Position numbers and translations under genes: made by a program. Shown in pieces: positions 1 to 8,663 of a DNA stretch of 64,000 bases (the stretch's first letter is position 1; each line of letters starts with the position of its first letter). Source of the stretch: Thermohalobaculum sp039027855 (lineage in GTDB: Bacteria > Pseudomonadota > Alphaproteobacteria > Rhodobacterales > Rhodobacteraceae); assembly GCA_039027855.1 (NCBI GenBank), contig JBCCJI010000003.1:1-64000 (forward strand), read 5' to 3'. Below the pieces are notes generated by a model. It was not told where the DNA came from, searched no databases, and saw only the letters and a program-made list of their open reading frames with translations.

Positions 1-1461
1 CACCGAGCCGTCGGAGACGAACAGGTTGGGCACGTCATGCGCCTGACCGAAGCGGTTGACCACGCCATCCTCGGCATTCGCGCTCATCCGGCAGGTGCCG
101 AGGTTATGCGTCGAGGGGTAGGGCGGCGTGCGATGGGTGCCGACGGCGCCGACCGCGGCATACAGCGCCTCGGCCTTCTCATAGGCGTAGGTGCGCATGG
201 CGATGTCGTTCGGATGGTCGTCGAAATGGACGTTGGGCGCCGGCAGGCCCCATTGGTCCTTGGCATCCGACAGGGTCACGCGGTTGGTCGCCTGGGGCAT
301 GTCTTCGCCGACGATCCACATGCCCGCCATGTTGGCGTAGGCGTCCATCATCTTGGTGAAGTCGGGCCCCCACATCCCTGGCTCGATAAACGCTGCCAGG
401 AAGGCGGGGCCGAGCGCCAGCGTCTCCATGTAGTAGCCGCCGACAAAGCCGCGCGAGGGGTCGTTTTGCACCTCGTCCTTGATGATCCCGGCCATGGTCT
501 CGCCGCGATACATGTTCACCGGCTTGTGGAACCACGCATACATCGAGCCGGTGAGGTGGCGCATATAGTTCCGGCCGACCTGATCTGAGCTATTGGCCAG
601 GCCGTTCGGGAACATGCCGGAATCGCTCATCAGCAGCAGACGCGGCGTCTCGATCGAGTTGCCGGCGACGCAGACGATGCGGGCGGCCTGGCGGTGCAGG
701 TTGCCGTCCTTGTCGACATAGATAACCGCGTCGACCTTGCCCGAGGCGTCATGCGTGATCTTCACGGCCTGGCACTCGGCGCGGAGGTCGCATTTGCCGG
801 TGGCCAGCGCCCGCGGGATCTCGCGCACCGCCGTCGACCATTTCGAGGTGTGCTTGTCGCCCTGGAAGTTGAAGCCGTCCTGGATCGAACCGGGCCGGCC
901 GTCATAGGGCTCGGCATTGGTGCCGTAGGGGCCGGTGGCATAGCGGGAATAGCCGACCCGCTCGGCCCCGTTGGCGAACACCTTGTAGTTGTTGTTAGCC
1001 GGCAGCGGTGGGCGGCCATTGGTGTGGGTCGAGCCGATCGCGTCCTCGGCCCGGGCGTAATAGGGCTCCATCTCGGCCAGGTCGATCGGCCAGTCGAGCA
1101 GCGTCGCGCCCTCGATCTCGCCATAGGTCGAGCGTGCCTTGAACTCGTAGTCGAGGAAGCGCGGCGTCGCGCCGGCCCAGTGGGTCGTGGTGCCGCCGAC
1201 CGCCTTCACCAGCCAGGTGGGCAGGCCCGAGAAATCCCTGGCCACGCGCCAGGAGCCGCTGGTGGTGCGGGTGTCGAGCCAGGCCATCTGGCCGAAGGCC
1301 GCCCATTCGTCGTTCTCGTAATCGGCAGGCTTCAGGAACGGTCCGGCCTCCAGCACCACGCAGGGGATGCCGGCCTTGGTCAGCTCAAAGGCCATGGTGC
1401 CGCCACCGGCGCCCGAGCCGATGATGACGGCGACTGCTTCGTCGTTCGGTATCGTGCTCAT
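1..1461 (-). CDS. GMC-family flavoprotein dehydrogenase, large subunit (3' end outside window)
   Basis: The first 487 codons of a glucose-methanol-choline oxidoreductase are present; the C-terminal end lies beyond the left edge. The N-terminus carries an FAD dinucleotide-binding motif (IIGSGAGGGTMAFEL, about residues 13-27), and GGTTTHWAG and a late STHNLGTCRM segment are typical of the gluconate/sugar dehydrogenase branch. No signal peptide is visible, as expected for a subunit exported with its Tat-bearing partner. It starts 10 bp after the stop of the small-subunit gene (1472-1978), so the two form an operon. It probably oxidises a sugar, sugar acid or alcohol in the periplasm and passes electrons to the respiratory chain. 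The substrate cannot be told from the sequence. Confidence 0.9.
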   Translation of the reverse strand, partial: MSTIPNDEAVAVIIGSGAGGGTMAFELTKAGIPCVVLEAGPFLKPADYENDEWAAFGQMAWLDTRTTSGSWRVARDFSGLPTWLVKAVGGTTTHWAGATPRFLDYEFKARSTYGEIEGATLLDWPIDLAEMEPYYARAEDAIGSTHTNGRPPLPANNNYKVFANGAERVGYSRYATGPYGTNAEPYDGRPGSIQDGFNFQGDKHTSKWSTAVREIPRALATGKCDLRAECQAVKITHDASGKVDAVIYVDKDGNLHRQAARIVCVAGNSIETPRLLLMSDSGMFPNGLANSSDQVGRNYMRHLTGSMYAWFHKPVNMYRGETMAGIIKDEVQNDPSRGFVGGYYMETLALGPAFLAAFIEPGMWGPDFTKMMDAYANMAGMWIVGEDMPQATNRVTLSDAKDQWGLPAPNVHFDDHPNDIAMRTYAYEKAEALYAAVGAVGTHRTPPYPSTHNLGTCRMSANAEDGVVNRFGQAHDVPNLFVSDGSV

Positions 1462-1471
1462 GATCGCCCCC

Positions 1472-1978
1472 TCAAAGCTCGGTCACGCGCGGCTCGGGGA
1501 GCCAGTCGAGATCGTTGAAACCGCGGTCGATATAGCCGCCCTTGTCGTAGCTCGCGCCCTCGTAGCCGAGCAGGTCCCAGACCTCGGGATCGTTGTAGAG
1601 GGTGAGGATCGTGGTGCCGCGGACGAGCTGGAAGAAGTCGCTGCCCTGGATCATGGTCAGGTGGGCGAGGGCGGCGGCGCCGTCCATCTTTGCAAAGCCC
1701 GCGCCTTTCAACTCGGCCATGCCGCGGTTGAACATCAGCGTCTGGGCGACAGATTTGTTGGCCGCGCCGATCACCGCCTCGGCAGTGCGGGCATAGGGCG
1801 CGTCGGGGAAGCTGTCATGCGGATACATCACGCGGATCATGCGCTGCAGCAGCGCCTTGCTGTCGGCATCCGCGCCGGCCGACAGCCCGGCGATCGCCAT
1901 GCGAGAGGTCGCTGCAAGGGCGCCGACGGCGAAGCCGCAGGCGCTTCCCAACAGGACGAAGCGTCTGGATAAGGTCAT
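1472..1978 (-). CDS. Gluconate 2-dehydrogenase subunit 3-like small subunit
   Basis: This 168-residue protein starts with a Tat-like leader (SRRFVLLGSACGFAVGALA) followed by a helical domain resembling subunit 3 of gluconate 2-dehydrogenase. That subunit partners a GMC flavoprotein and is needed for its export and assembly. The start is backed by a GGGAGGGAA ribosome-binding site just upstream. Its position directly before the GMC gene on the same strand supports the pairing. No cofactor-binding motif is evident, which suits a chaperone or adaptor subunit. No cytochrome c subunit is seen in the window; it could lie beyond the left edge. Confidence 0.8.
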   Translation of the reverse strand: MTLSRRFVLLGSACGFAVGALAATSRMAIAGLSAGADADSKALLQRMIRVMYPHDSFPDAPYARTAEAVIGAANKSVAQTLMFNRGMAELKGAGFAKMDGAAALAHLTMIQGSDFFQLVRGTTILTLYNDPEVWDLLGYEGASYDKGGYIDRGFNDLDWLPEPRVTEL

Positions 1979-2031
1979 GGTTTCCCTCCCTTAAGTGGTT
2001 TTGTCGTTGTCGTTTCTTGTCGTTCGGATCG

Positions 2032-2436
2032 TTACTGGTAGCGCCCGGCCCGTTGCAGCACCTCGATCTGGTAACCATCGGGATCGGCGACGAAGAAGAA
2101 GCGGGCGATGACCGGCGTGCCCTCGCCACCCGGCGCGAAGGCGACGAGCTTGCGGGGCGCGAGGCCCTCGGCTTCGAAGCGGGCATGTTCGGCGTCGAGA
2201 TCATCGACCGCGAAGGCGAGATGGCCGTAGCCGTTGCCGAGGTCATAGGCCTCGGACTGGCCCTTGTTGACCGTCAGCTCGAGCTCGAAATCGTTCTCGG
2301 CGTTGCGGAGGTAGAGCAGCGTGAAGCTGGGGAAATCCAGCCGGTCGGCGACCGTCAGCCCGAAGGCCTTGTCGTAGAACGCGACCGAGCGTGCCTCGTC
2401 CAGCACGCGGATCATGGAATGGATGGCCTTGGCCAC
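2032..2436 (-). CDS. Glyoxalase/VOC superfamily protein, lactoylglutathione lyase-like
   Basis: A 134-residue single-domain vicinal-oxygen-chelate protein. It has the glyoxalase I pattern: His6 near the N-terminus, an FELELT strand supplying a Glu, the GYGHLAFAVDD motif with a metal-ligand His, and FVADPDGYQIEVLQR with the last Glu. These four residues fit the metal site of GloA, which isomerises the hemithioacetal of methylglyoxal and glutathione in the cytoplasm. The gene starts with GTG behind a strong AAGGGAGG site. It sits 53 bp upstream of the dehydrogenase small subunit on the same strand. The exact substrate is inferred from family resemblance. Confidence 0.85.
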   Translation of the reverse strand: MAKAIHSMIRVLDEARSVAFYDKAFGLTVADRLDFPSFTLLYLRNAENDFELELTVNKGQSEAYDLGNGYGHLAFAVDDLDAEHARFEAEGLAPRKLVAFAPGGEGTPVIARFFFVADPDGYQIEVLQRAGRYQ

Positions 2437-2548
2437 ACGGTGCCTCCCTTCTGGTCATCAGGACAAGCAGAAGGGTAACAAGACGCCGTTCCGCAGGGTG
2501 GTAGCGGGATACTACACGCGCGCCCGCTCCACCCGCCGGCAGATCCGG

Positions 2549-2857
2549 TCAGGCTGCGGGGCGGCTCTCGGGTTGGTTGTCGGGGCGGCTCTCGCTCCGG
2601 TCGCGGCGGACATGGATCAGGCAGGCGCAGCGCAAGAGCGAGGTGAAATTGCGCGCCTCGCCATAGTGCTCGATCACCTCGTCATGCAGCTTGCAGACGA
2701 ACTGTGCGACCGTCAGCCCCTCGCGCGTGGCGATGTCGTCGAGGACGCGCCAGAACGAGGTTTCCAGCCGGATCGAAGTGCTGAGCCCGTTGATCCTCAT
2801 CGAGCGGGTTTCGCTGTCGTAGTCGGCCGGATCCTGCCCGGCGAAGATCTGACACAT
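2549..2857 (-). CDS. Ribbon-helix-helix domain protein
   Basis: A 102-residue protein with a ribbon-helix-helix core (about residues 23-70: STSIRLETSFWRVLDDIA followed by GLTVAQFVCKLHDEV) of the type found in small alphaproteobacterial arylsulfate-sulfotransferase-associated or orphan RHH proteins. RHH proteins are dimeric DNA binders acting as repressors or antitoxins. No toxin gene adjoins it, so an orphan regulator is more likely. Start supported by AAGGGAAGG upstream. The C-terminal tail (RRDRSESRPDNQPESRPAA) is low-complexity. The target is unknown. Confidence 0.7.
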   Translation of the reverse strand: MCQIFAGQDPADYDSETRSMRINGLSTSIRLETSFWRVLDDIATREGLTVAQFVCKLHDEVIEHYGEARNFTSLLRCACLIHVRRDRSESRPDNQPESRPAA

Positions 2858-3234
2858 GGCGTTTGCCTTCCCTTACGCCCGTTCTGAAGCGGTGGCGCGG
2901 CGCTCTTCGGCGCCTTTCCCGCAGCGACGGGTTGATGACGCAAGGATACGGGTGTGCCGGGCCGGGCGGCAAGCAGGTCTTGGCCCCAAGCTGTCGCAGC
3001 GTCAGATAGGGTTTTGATCGCCTAAGTGTCGTGGTGCCGCTGAGGGTCGGTGCGGTCTGGTATGTCGCGGCTGCGGGCTCATGCCCGGCGCCACCGGACC
3101 GGGCGGGTTGCGGCCCGGCATGCTCCGAAGGCGCACCGGTATCGGCGATGGGGTTTGTCTTGGGCGCGCTTCGCTGTCACTGCTCATCATCTGGGGGACA
3201 TGACGTCCCGATGACGATGGGATGACAGGCGGTC
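2858..3234. other. Intergenic region with no recognised gene
   Basis: This 377-bp stretch separates the divergent RHH and GMC oxidoreductase genes. Short open frames here have no plausible start or similarity. It presumably carries promoters for both sides, but no convincing operator, RNA gene or terminator is seen. Confidence 0.5.
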
Positions 3235-4839
3235 TTGGAGCAATTTGATTTCATCGTGGTGGGCGCGGGCTCGGCCGGCTGCGTGCTGGCCGAGCGGCTG
3301 ACCCGCTGCGGGTGCCACCGCGTGCTGCTGCTGGAGGCCGGGGGCAGCGACCGCCATCATCCCTGGACGCGCCTGCCCATCGGCTATGGCAAGACCTTCC
3401 ATGACGACCGGGTGAACTGGCGCTTCCGGGCCGAGGCCGATCCCGGGCTCGACGGGCGCGAGATCTACTGGCCGCGGGGCAAGGTGCTGGGCGGGTCGTC
3501 CTCGATCAACGGGCTGATCTGGATGCGCGGGCTGCCCGGCGATTTCGACGACTGGGCGGAAGCCGGCAATCCGGGCTGGGGCTGGGAGGCCGTGCGCCCG
3601 GTCTTCGACGCCATCGAGGAGCTGGGAGAGGGGAGCACGCCGCCCAGCGGGCGGGTCAGCGTCGCGGATCGCAGCCGCGATTATCACCCGATCGGCGGCG
3701 CGTATTTCGCCTCGACCAGCGCCGCCGGCCTGCCTGCGGCGGCACGGGCAGAGAGCCATTGGAGCGAGGGGACTGCGCCCTATCGGCTGACCACGCGCCG
3801 AGGGTTTCGCGACTCGGCGGCGACGGTGTTCCTGGCGCCCGCGCGGCGCCGGCGGAACCTTTCCATCAGGACAGGAACCACGGTTGCCCGGATCGGCTTC
3901 GAGGGACGTCGGGCCGTCAGCGTTCGCTACAGCGATTCGCGCGGAGGGGCCGAGGTGCAGGCCCGTGGCGGCATCCTGCTCGCGGCCGGGGCCATCGGCT
4001 CGCCTGCGATCCTGCAACGCTCCGGCATCGGGCCGGGGGATCTGCTGCAGGGGCTGGGCATCGCGGCGGTTCATCACAACTCGGCGGTCGGTGGTGGTCT
4101 GCAGGATCATATTGGCGTCGACTACCTGTTCCGCGCCACCCAGCCGACGCTGAACCAGGTGCTGGGCGGCCATCTCGGGCGGATGGGCGCGGCACTGCAG
4201 TTTGCGCTCCGGCGGCGCGGGCCGCTGACGCTGAGCGTCAATCAACTGGGCGGCATGGTGCGGAGTGGGCCTGAGACAGCGCGGCCTGATATCCAGCTTT
4301 ACTTCACGCCGCTTAGCTACTCGACCACCTGGCGCAACAAGCGCCCGCTGCTGAAGCCCGATGCCTGGCCCGGTTTCGCGCTGGGGTTCAATCCCTGTCG
4401 GCCGACCAGCCGGGGCCGCGTCGATATCACGAGCGCCGACGCCGATAGCGCGCCGCGGATCGCGCCGAACTACCTGTCCACCAATGCCGATCTGGAGGCG
4501 GCGGTCGCGGGCGGGCGGCTTATCGAGCGGCTGCTCGGCACAGAGCCCCTCCGCGATGTGATTGCCGCCGCGACCAGCTTCACACCAGAGGGCGTGCCCG
4601 ACGCGGCGATCCTGGCGGATTTCAGGGCGCGCGCGACGACGGTCTTCCACGCCTGCGGGACCTGCCGGATGGCGCCGGAGGCCGATGGCGGCGTGGTCGA
4701 TCCGGCGCTGCGGGTGCATGGGGTCGAAGGGCTGAGGGTGGTGGACGCCTCGATCTTTCCCAACATCACCTCGGCCAATACGAATGCGCCGACGATCATG
4801 GTCGCGGCCAAGGCTGCCGAGATGATCCTGGCCAGCTGA
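3235..4839 (+). CDS. GMC-family oxidoreductase (choline/alcohol dehydrogenase-like)
   Basis: A complete 534-residue flavoprotein. It has the FAD-binding motif FIVVGAGSAGCVLAERL at residues 5-21, the GMC signature RGKVLGGSSSINGLIWMRG (about residues 80-98), the second GMC signature LLAAGAIGSPAILQRSGIG, and the C-terminal FHACGTCRMAPEADGGVVDP block. Members oxidise alcohols, choline or sugars using FAD. It lacks a signal peptide. The start is TTG: a stop lies four codons upstream and no ATG or GTG fits, so the exact start is uncertain. An enolase-superfamily gene follows 30 bp downstream, suggesting a small operon for a polyol or sugar acid. Confidence 0.88.
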   Translation: MEQFDFIVVGAGSAGCVLAERLTRCGCHRVLLLEAGGSDRHHPWTRLPIGYGKTFHDDRVNWRFRAEADPGLDGREIYWPRGKVLGGSSSINGLIWMRGLPGDFDDWAEAGNPGWGWEAVRPVFDAIEELGEGSTPPSGRVSVADRSRDYHPIGGAYFASTSAAGLPAAARAESHWSEGTAPYRLTTRRGFRDSAATVFLAPARRRRNLSIRTGTTVARIGFEGRRAVSVRYSDSRGGAEVQARGGILLAAGAIGSPAILQRSGIGPGDLLQGLGIAAVHHNSAVGGGLQDHIGVDYLFRATQPTLNQVLGGHLGRMGAALQFALRRRGPLTLSVNQLGGMVRSGPETARPDIQLYFTPLSYSTTWRNKRPLLKPDAWPGFALGFNPCRPTSRGRVDITSADADSAPRIAPNYLSTNADLEAAVAGGRLIERLLGTEPLRDVIAAATSFTPEGVPDAAILADFRARATTVFHACGTCRMAPEADGGVVDPALRVHGVEGLRVVDASIFPNITSANTNAPTIMVAAKAAEMILAS

Positions 4840-4869
4840 AGCCGCAACGGGCGCGAGACGGAGGGGGCG

Positions 4870-5976
4870 ATGGACCGGATCGCAAGGCTCGAGACCTTCA
4901 CCACCGAGGATGTGGGCTTTGTCCGCGTGACGATGGAGGATGGGGCGACCGGCTGTGGCCAGGTCTCGACCTACCATTCTGATATCACCTGCCAGGTGCT
5001 GCATCGCCAGGTGGCGCCCTGGGTGCTTGGGCAGGACAGCACGGATCTCGACGATCTGCTCGATCTGGTGACCGAGCGGGAGCATAAGTTCCCAGGCAGC
5101 TATCTCTGCCGCGCCATGGGCGGCGTCGATACCGCGATCTGGGACATGCGGGGCAAGCGCGCGGGCCAGCCGGTGGCGGCGCTGATCGGCGGCAGCCCGG
5201 GACGGGTGCGCGCCTATGCCTCCTCGATGAAGCGCGACATCACGCCGGCGGCGGAGGCGGAACGGCTGGTACGCGAGGGGGCGGAACGGGGCTTTACCGC
5301 CTTCAAGGTGCGTGCGGGTGCGGAGGTCGGGCGCGGTCGGGACGAATGGCCGGGCCGGACCGAGGAGATCATCCCCACCATGCGCCGCGCCCTGCCCGAG
5401 GCTGATCTGCTGATCGATGCCAATTCCTGTTACGCCCCGCCCCGCGCCATCCAGGTCGGCCGCATGCTGGAGGGCGAGGGCTTCTGCCATTATGAGGAAC
5501 CCTGTCCCTATTGGGAACTTGAGCAGACCCGGCAGGTGACCGAGGCGCTGGAGATAAACGTGACCGGCGGTGAGCAAGACTGCGACCTGCTCACCTGGCG
5601 GCGGATGATCGACATGCGCGCCGTCGATATCGTGCAGCCGGATGTGATGTATCTCGGCGGGCTCTGCCGTACGCTGCGCGTCTGCCGCATGGCCGAGGCT
5701 GCGGGCCTGCCGGTCACGCCGCATTGCGCCAACCTGTCGATGGTCACGCTGTTTACCATGCATCTGCTGCGCGCGATCCCGAATGCCGGGCGCTACCTGG
5801 AGTTCTCGATCGAGGGGGCGGATTACTATCCCTGGCAGTACGGCCTGTTCGTCGAGGATCCGTTCACCATCGAGGATGGGCAGGCCACCGTCACCGATGC
5901 GCCGGGCTGGGGGGTCGAGATCGCGCCGGAATGGCTGGCGCGCGCGGCCTATCGGGCGAGTAGCTGGGCGCGCTGA
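4870..5976 (+). CDS. Mandelate racemase/muconate lactonizing enzyme family protein (enolase superfamily)
   Basis: A 368-residue enolase-superfamily enzyme. The TIM-barrel catalytic features are visible: K146-V-R148 at the end of the second strand, D183-x-N185 (LLIDAN), E209/E210 (HYEEP) and E235 (TGGEQ) as Mg2+ ligands, and H285 (PVTPHC). The family abstracts a proton next to a carboxylate to racemise, cycloisomerise or dehydrate hydroxy acids and sugar acids. With a GMC dehydrogenase just upstream, a sugar-acid dehydratase role is plausible but unproven. It ends tail to tail with the next minus-strand gene, with no gap between the stop codons. Confidence 0.9.
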   Translation: MDRIARLETFTTEDVGFVRVTMEDGATGCGQVSTYHSDITCQVLHRQVAPWVLGQDSTDLDDLLDLVTEREHKFPGSYLCRAMGGVDTAIWDMRGKRAGQPVAALIGGSPGRVRAYASSMKRDITPAAEAERLVREGAERGFTAFKVRAGAEVGRGRDEWPGRTEEIIPTMRRALPEADLLIDANSCYAPPRAIQVGRMLEGEGFCHYEEPCPYWELEQTRQVTEALEINVTGGEQDCDLLTWRRMIDMRAVDIVQPDVMYLGGLCRTLRVCRMAEAAGLPVTPHCANLSMVTLFTMHLLRAIPNAGRYLEFSIEGADYYPWQYGLFVEDPFTIEDGQATVTDAPGWGVEIAPEWLARAAYRASSWAR

Positions 5977-7542
5977 TCAGACGGTCGCGAGGGTCTTCTT
6001 GAAGTCGTCCAGCGTCTGCTTGCGGATCGGATGCTCGATCACCCGGGCGACGGAGACCGGCGTGCCGGGGTCCTTGAACCCGCTGCCGGCCCAGCAACTG
6101 GCCAGCGGCTTGGCGGCGAGGGTCGTGTTGTACTCGGAAATCAGCTTGGCGTAGGCGGTCTTACCGAAGCGGTGCAGCATCTGCATATCGCTGGTCGTCA
6201 GCGCGGCCGTGGCCTTCTGCACGAAGACGGTGAAACCGTCATTACGGCTCTGCGTGCCGGCGGTCTTGTCGCTTGGCCCGTGGTGGATACGGAGCAGCGG
6301 CAGGCAGCCGACGATCGCATCAAGCGGGATCTCCTTCACGCCGATCTCGGGGAAGGCCTCGCTGACCCCGCCGGAATAGTTCTTGCCGGCCGCGTTGGTG
6401 CGCAGGAACAGGCCCGTGATGCCGTAGAGATAGGCATAGGTCTCGCTCGCCAGCATCATGCGTTTCTCGCCGCCGGTGATCTCGACCAGCGCGAGGTTGC
6501 GGCGGTGGCGCTCGGCCTCCTGCTGGGTCCAGCGCGAGACGTCCTTGTTGGGGAAGGTATAGACCCGCCGCTCATCGATCAGGGGGAACGAGGCGGCGGT
6601 GCGGAAGTTCTCCGCCACGCTGATCACGGTGTAGTAGTCGTTGTCGGTGTTCGCGAGCCGGAACCACATGAACTTCTTGATCGCCGGGTCGGAGAACGGG
6701 TGCCAGGCCGCATCCATGTTCATGCCGCTGGCGATGGCATCGACATCGATCTGGCGCTTGTTGCCACCATGGGCACGGACCATGTGCAGCGGCCGGGTCT
6801 CGCAGCGCCAGCCGACGAAGATCTCGGATTTGCCCTTCTTGACGTCGGTCTGGTTGAGGTAGCCGACATATTGTTTCTGCAGCACGAATTCGGCGGTGGA
6901 GGGGTTCAGCATCAGGCTGGCCACCCCGGTTGCGCGCGTGTCGGGCGCCATGTCCGAGACCGGGACCGAGAGAAAGCCCATCTTCAGCAGGCGTTGCAGC
7001 GCGTCGCGCCAGACCTCGTAGGGCGCGCGCGCCGCGGGGCCCGAGGCGCCGCCGATGGGTGAGGCGTATTGCAGCTTGAGCTTCAGGATCGGCGGGCTGC
7101 CGTGGTTGCGCTCGAACATCTCGGCCATCAGGGCGACCAGCGCCTTGCGATCGCGGGTCTGCCGGTCGAGCGCGTAGTTCATCTTGTCGACGGGATCGCG
7201 CTGCTGCCCGGTCCAGGCCTCGGTGTAGAAGTACTGAAACCACCAATAGACGTCGAAATCCGCGACCGCCGGCAGCTTGCCGTCGGGCATGGCGAGGCAC
7301 GACCAGAGATCGCGGGGATTGAGACGCTGCAGCGTCGCATAGTCGACCGGCCCATACTCAGCCGCCAGGGCGCGTTTCAGTTTCGAGATCTCCACCGGAG
7401 CAGGCGCATCGAAAGGGCCCTGAGGATGGCTGGCGAGGGCCTTTTTGACCGCAGCGGACATGACTTTGTTGAAGTCGCCGCCCTTGCTCGTGGCGATCTG
7501 CATGATGATGTCGCGAAGCGTTTCTTCTGGAGCTTCAGGCAT
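5977..7542 (-). CDS. Unknown 521-residue protein with a possible cholera-toxin-like ADP-ribosyltransferase domain
   Basis: No confident family is recognised. The protein has no signal peptide or membrane segment. Residues 1-235 are helical and unassigned (note WFQYFYTEAW near 101-110). Residues 243-422 align by eye with cholera toxin A: GWRCETRP (R246) against LYRADSRP, then AHGG against SGG. NDYYTVISVAENFRTA (S308) aligns with GYVSTSISLRSA, and TYAYLYGI with TYYIYVIA. PEIGVKEIPLDAIVG (E399) matches EVSALGGIPYSQIYG, and LRIHHG matches YRVHFG. If real, R246-S308-E399 would be the R-S-E catalytic triad. The usual Glu two residues before the catalytic Glu is Phe397 here. The start is supported by AGAGGA seven bases upstream. 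The role is unknown. Confidence 0.8.
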   Translation of the reverse strand: MPEAPEETLRDIIMQIATSKGGDFNKVMSAAVKKALASHPQGPFDAPAPVEISKLKRALAAEYGPVDYATLQRLNPRDLWSCLAMPDGKLPAVADFDVYWWFQYFYTEAWTGQQRDPVDKMNYALDRQTRDRKALVALMAEMFERNHGSPPILKLKLQYASPIGGASGPAARAPYEVWRDALQRLLKMGFLSVPVSDMAPDTRATGVASLMLNPSTAEFVLQKQYVGYLNQTDVKKGKSEIFVGWRCETRPLHMVRAHGGNKRQIDVDAIASGMNMDAAWHPFSDPAIKKFMWFRLANTDNDYYTVISVAENFRTAASFPLIDERRVYTFPNKDVSRWTQQEAERHRRNLALVEITGGEKRMMLASETYAYLYGITGLFLRTNAAGKNYSGGVSEAFPEIGVKEIPLDAIVGCLPLLRIHHGPSDKTAGTQSRNDGFTVFVQKATAALTTSDMQMLHRFGKTAYAKLISEYNTTLAAKPLASCWAGSGFKDPGTPVSVARVIEHPIRKQTLDDFKKTLATV

Positions 7543-7756
7543 TGCAGGGATCCTCTGCTGGTGGCTGTGCCGTGCCGGGATGCCACAGTTTTAGTCACGC
7601 CGTAGCGGGCCCGGCGAGGCTTTAGCAGGATGACGAGGGCAACACGCTCTGGGCGGCGAGCGGTACGGGCACGGTTATCGCAGAGCCTGATCAGGCGCGG
7701 TGTCGAGCTTGGACGGCGCCGGCAGGGGAGACGGCCGGGCGGCGATACAGCCGCCT

Positions 7757-7876
7757 GGCCGTGGTTTGGGCCGTGGTTTGGGCCGTGGTTTGGGCCGTGG
7801 TTTGGGCCGTGGTTTGGGCCGTGGGTTAGGTCGTGGTTTCGGCGGTGGTTTGGGCTGTGGCTTTGACGGTGGCGTG
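7757..7876. repeat. 12-bp tandem repeat (about 10 copies)
   Basis: The unit GGCCGTGGTTTG repeats head to tail with a period of exactly 12 bp. The first five copies are perfect and the later ones degenerate (GGTCGTGGTTTC, GGCGGTGGTTTG, GGCTGTGGCTTT). It lies just after the stop codon of the SDR gene and about 215 bp upstream of the unknown 521-residue gene. The remaining part of the 7543-7886 gap shows nothing else. Frames through it give only GPWF-like or GRGL-like repeats, so it is treated as a non-coding minisatellite. Confidence 0.9.
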
Positions 7877-7886
7877 ATGGCTTGGG

Positions 7887-8654
7887 TTACTGGTGGCCGG
7901 CGCTCACGCCGCCGTCCACCGAGAGCACCTGTCCCGTGATCCAGCCGGCCTTGTCGGATGCCAGGAACATCAGCGCCTCGGCCACGTCGCCCGGCTGACC
8001 GTTGCGCCCTAGCGGATGGAAGCTGTTGAAGCCCGGCAAGGTCTCGGCCACCTGATCATCGGTCATGAAGGTGTTGTAGACCGGTGTCTCGACGACCGCC
8101 GGCGCCACGGCGTTGACGCGGATGTTCTGCGGCGCAAGCTCCAGCGCCAGGTTGCGGACCAGCGCGTGAACCCCCGCATTGGCGGCGGAGTAGGCGGCCG
8201 AGGGCGTGGCGCCCACCGCCTGCAGCGCCCAGAACGAGCCGGTATGCACGATCGCCCCGCCGCCGCGCGCAGCCATCGCCTTGGCCGCGGCCTGTGCGGC
8301 GAAGAACTTGCCCTTGAGGATGGTGTCGAGGAACCAGTCGTATTCTGCCACCGTTAGGTCGAGGAACGGCTTCGGCCGGAACACGCCCGCATTGTTGAAC
8401 AGGACATCGACGCCGCCAAACGCTTGGGTTGCCTTGTCGGCAAGCGCCTGCCCGGTCGCGGGATCGGCGATGTCGCCGGCGAGCGTTGCGACGCGCTTGC
8501 CGGTTGCATCGATCTCCTCTGCCGCGGCGGCCAGCTTGGCGGCGTTCCTGCCGCCGATGACCACGGTGCCGCCTGCTTGCACGAAACGGTGCGCGACTTC
8601 TTTGCCGATACCGGAGCTTCCGCCGGTGACGATGGCGGTCTTGTCAGTGAACAT
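7887..8654 (-). CDS. SDR-family oxidoreductase with altered YxxxK motif
   Basis: A 255-residue classical short-chain dehydrogenase. It shows the cofactor motif TGGSSGIG (residues 10-17), NNAG (87-90), catalytic Ser140 (HTGS), Tyr155, and the C-terminal GWITGQVLSVDGG. The catalytic motif reads Y155-S-A-A-N159, so the usual lysine is asparagine. This may reduce or change activity. R37 after the second strand (GGRN) suggests NADP(H). The gene is divergent from a TetR regulator (8758-9261) across a 103-bp gap that holds two matching palindromes, so it is probably repressed by it. Start supported by AGGAG. The substrate is unknown. Confidence 0.9.
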   Translation of the reverse strand: MFTDKTAIVTGGSSGIGKEVAHRFVQAGGTVVIGGRNAAKLAAAAEEIDATGKRVATLAGDIADPATGQALADKATQAFGGVDVLFNNAGVFRPKPFLDLTVAEYDWFLDTILKGKFFAAQAAAKAMAARGGGAIVHTGSFWALQAVGATPSAAYSAANAGVHALVRNLALELAPQNIRVNAVAPAVVETPVYNTFMTDDQVAETLPGFNSFHPLGRNGQPGDVAEALMFLASDKAGWITGQVLSVDGGVSAGHQ

Positions 8655-8663
8655 GAAGTTCTC

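Noticed and set aside
3187..5763. 858-residue open frame on the minus strand
   Set aside because: It lies opposite two clearly real genes (GMC oxidoreductase and enolase-superfamily enzyme) and is a GC-rich antisense frame with Arg/His-rich, domain-free sequence.
7757..7876. Repeat array considered as CRISPR
   Set aside because: The 12-bp units are contiguous without spacers and there are no cas genes in the window.
7630..7939. Plus-strand frames through the tandem repeat
   Set aside because: They translate only to GPWF or GRGL repeats and lack a plausible start signal.
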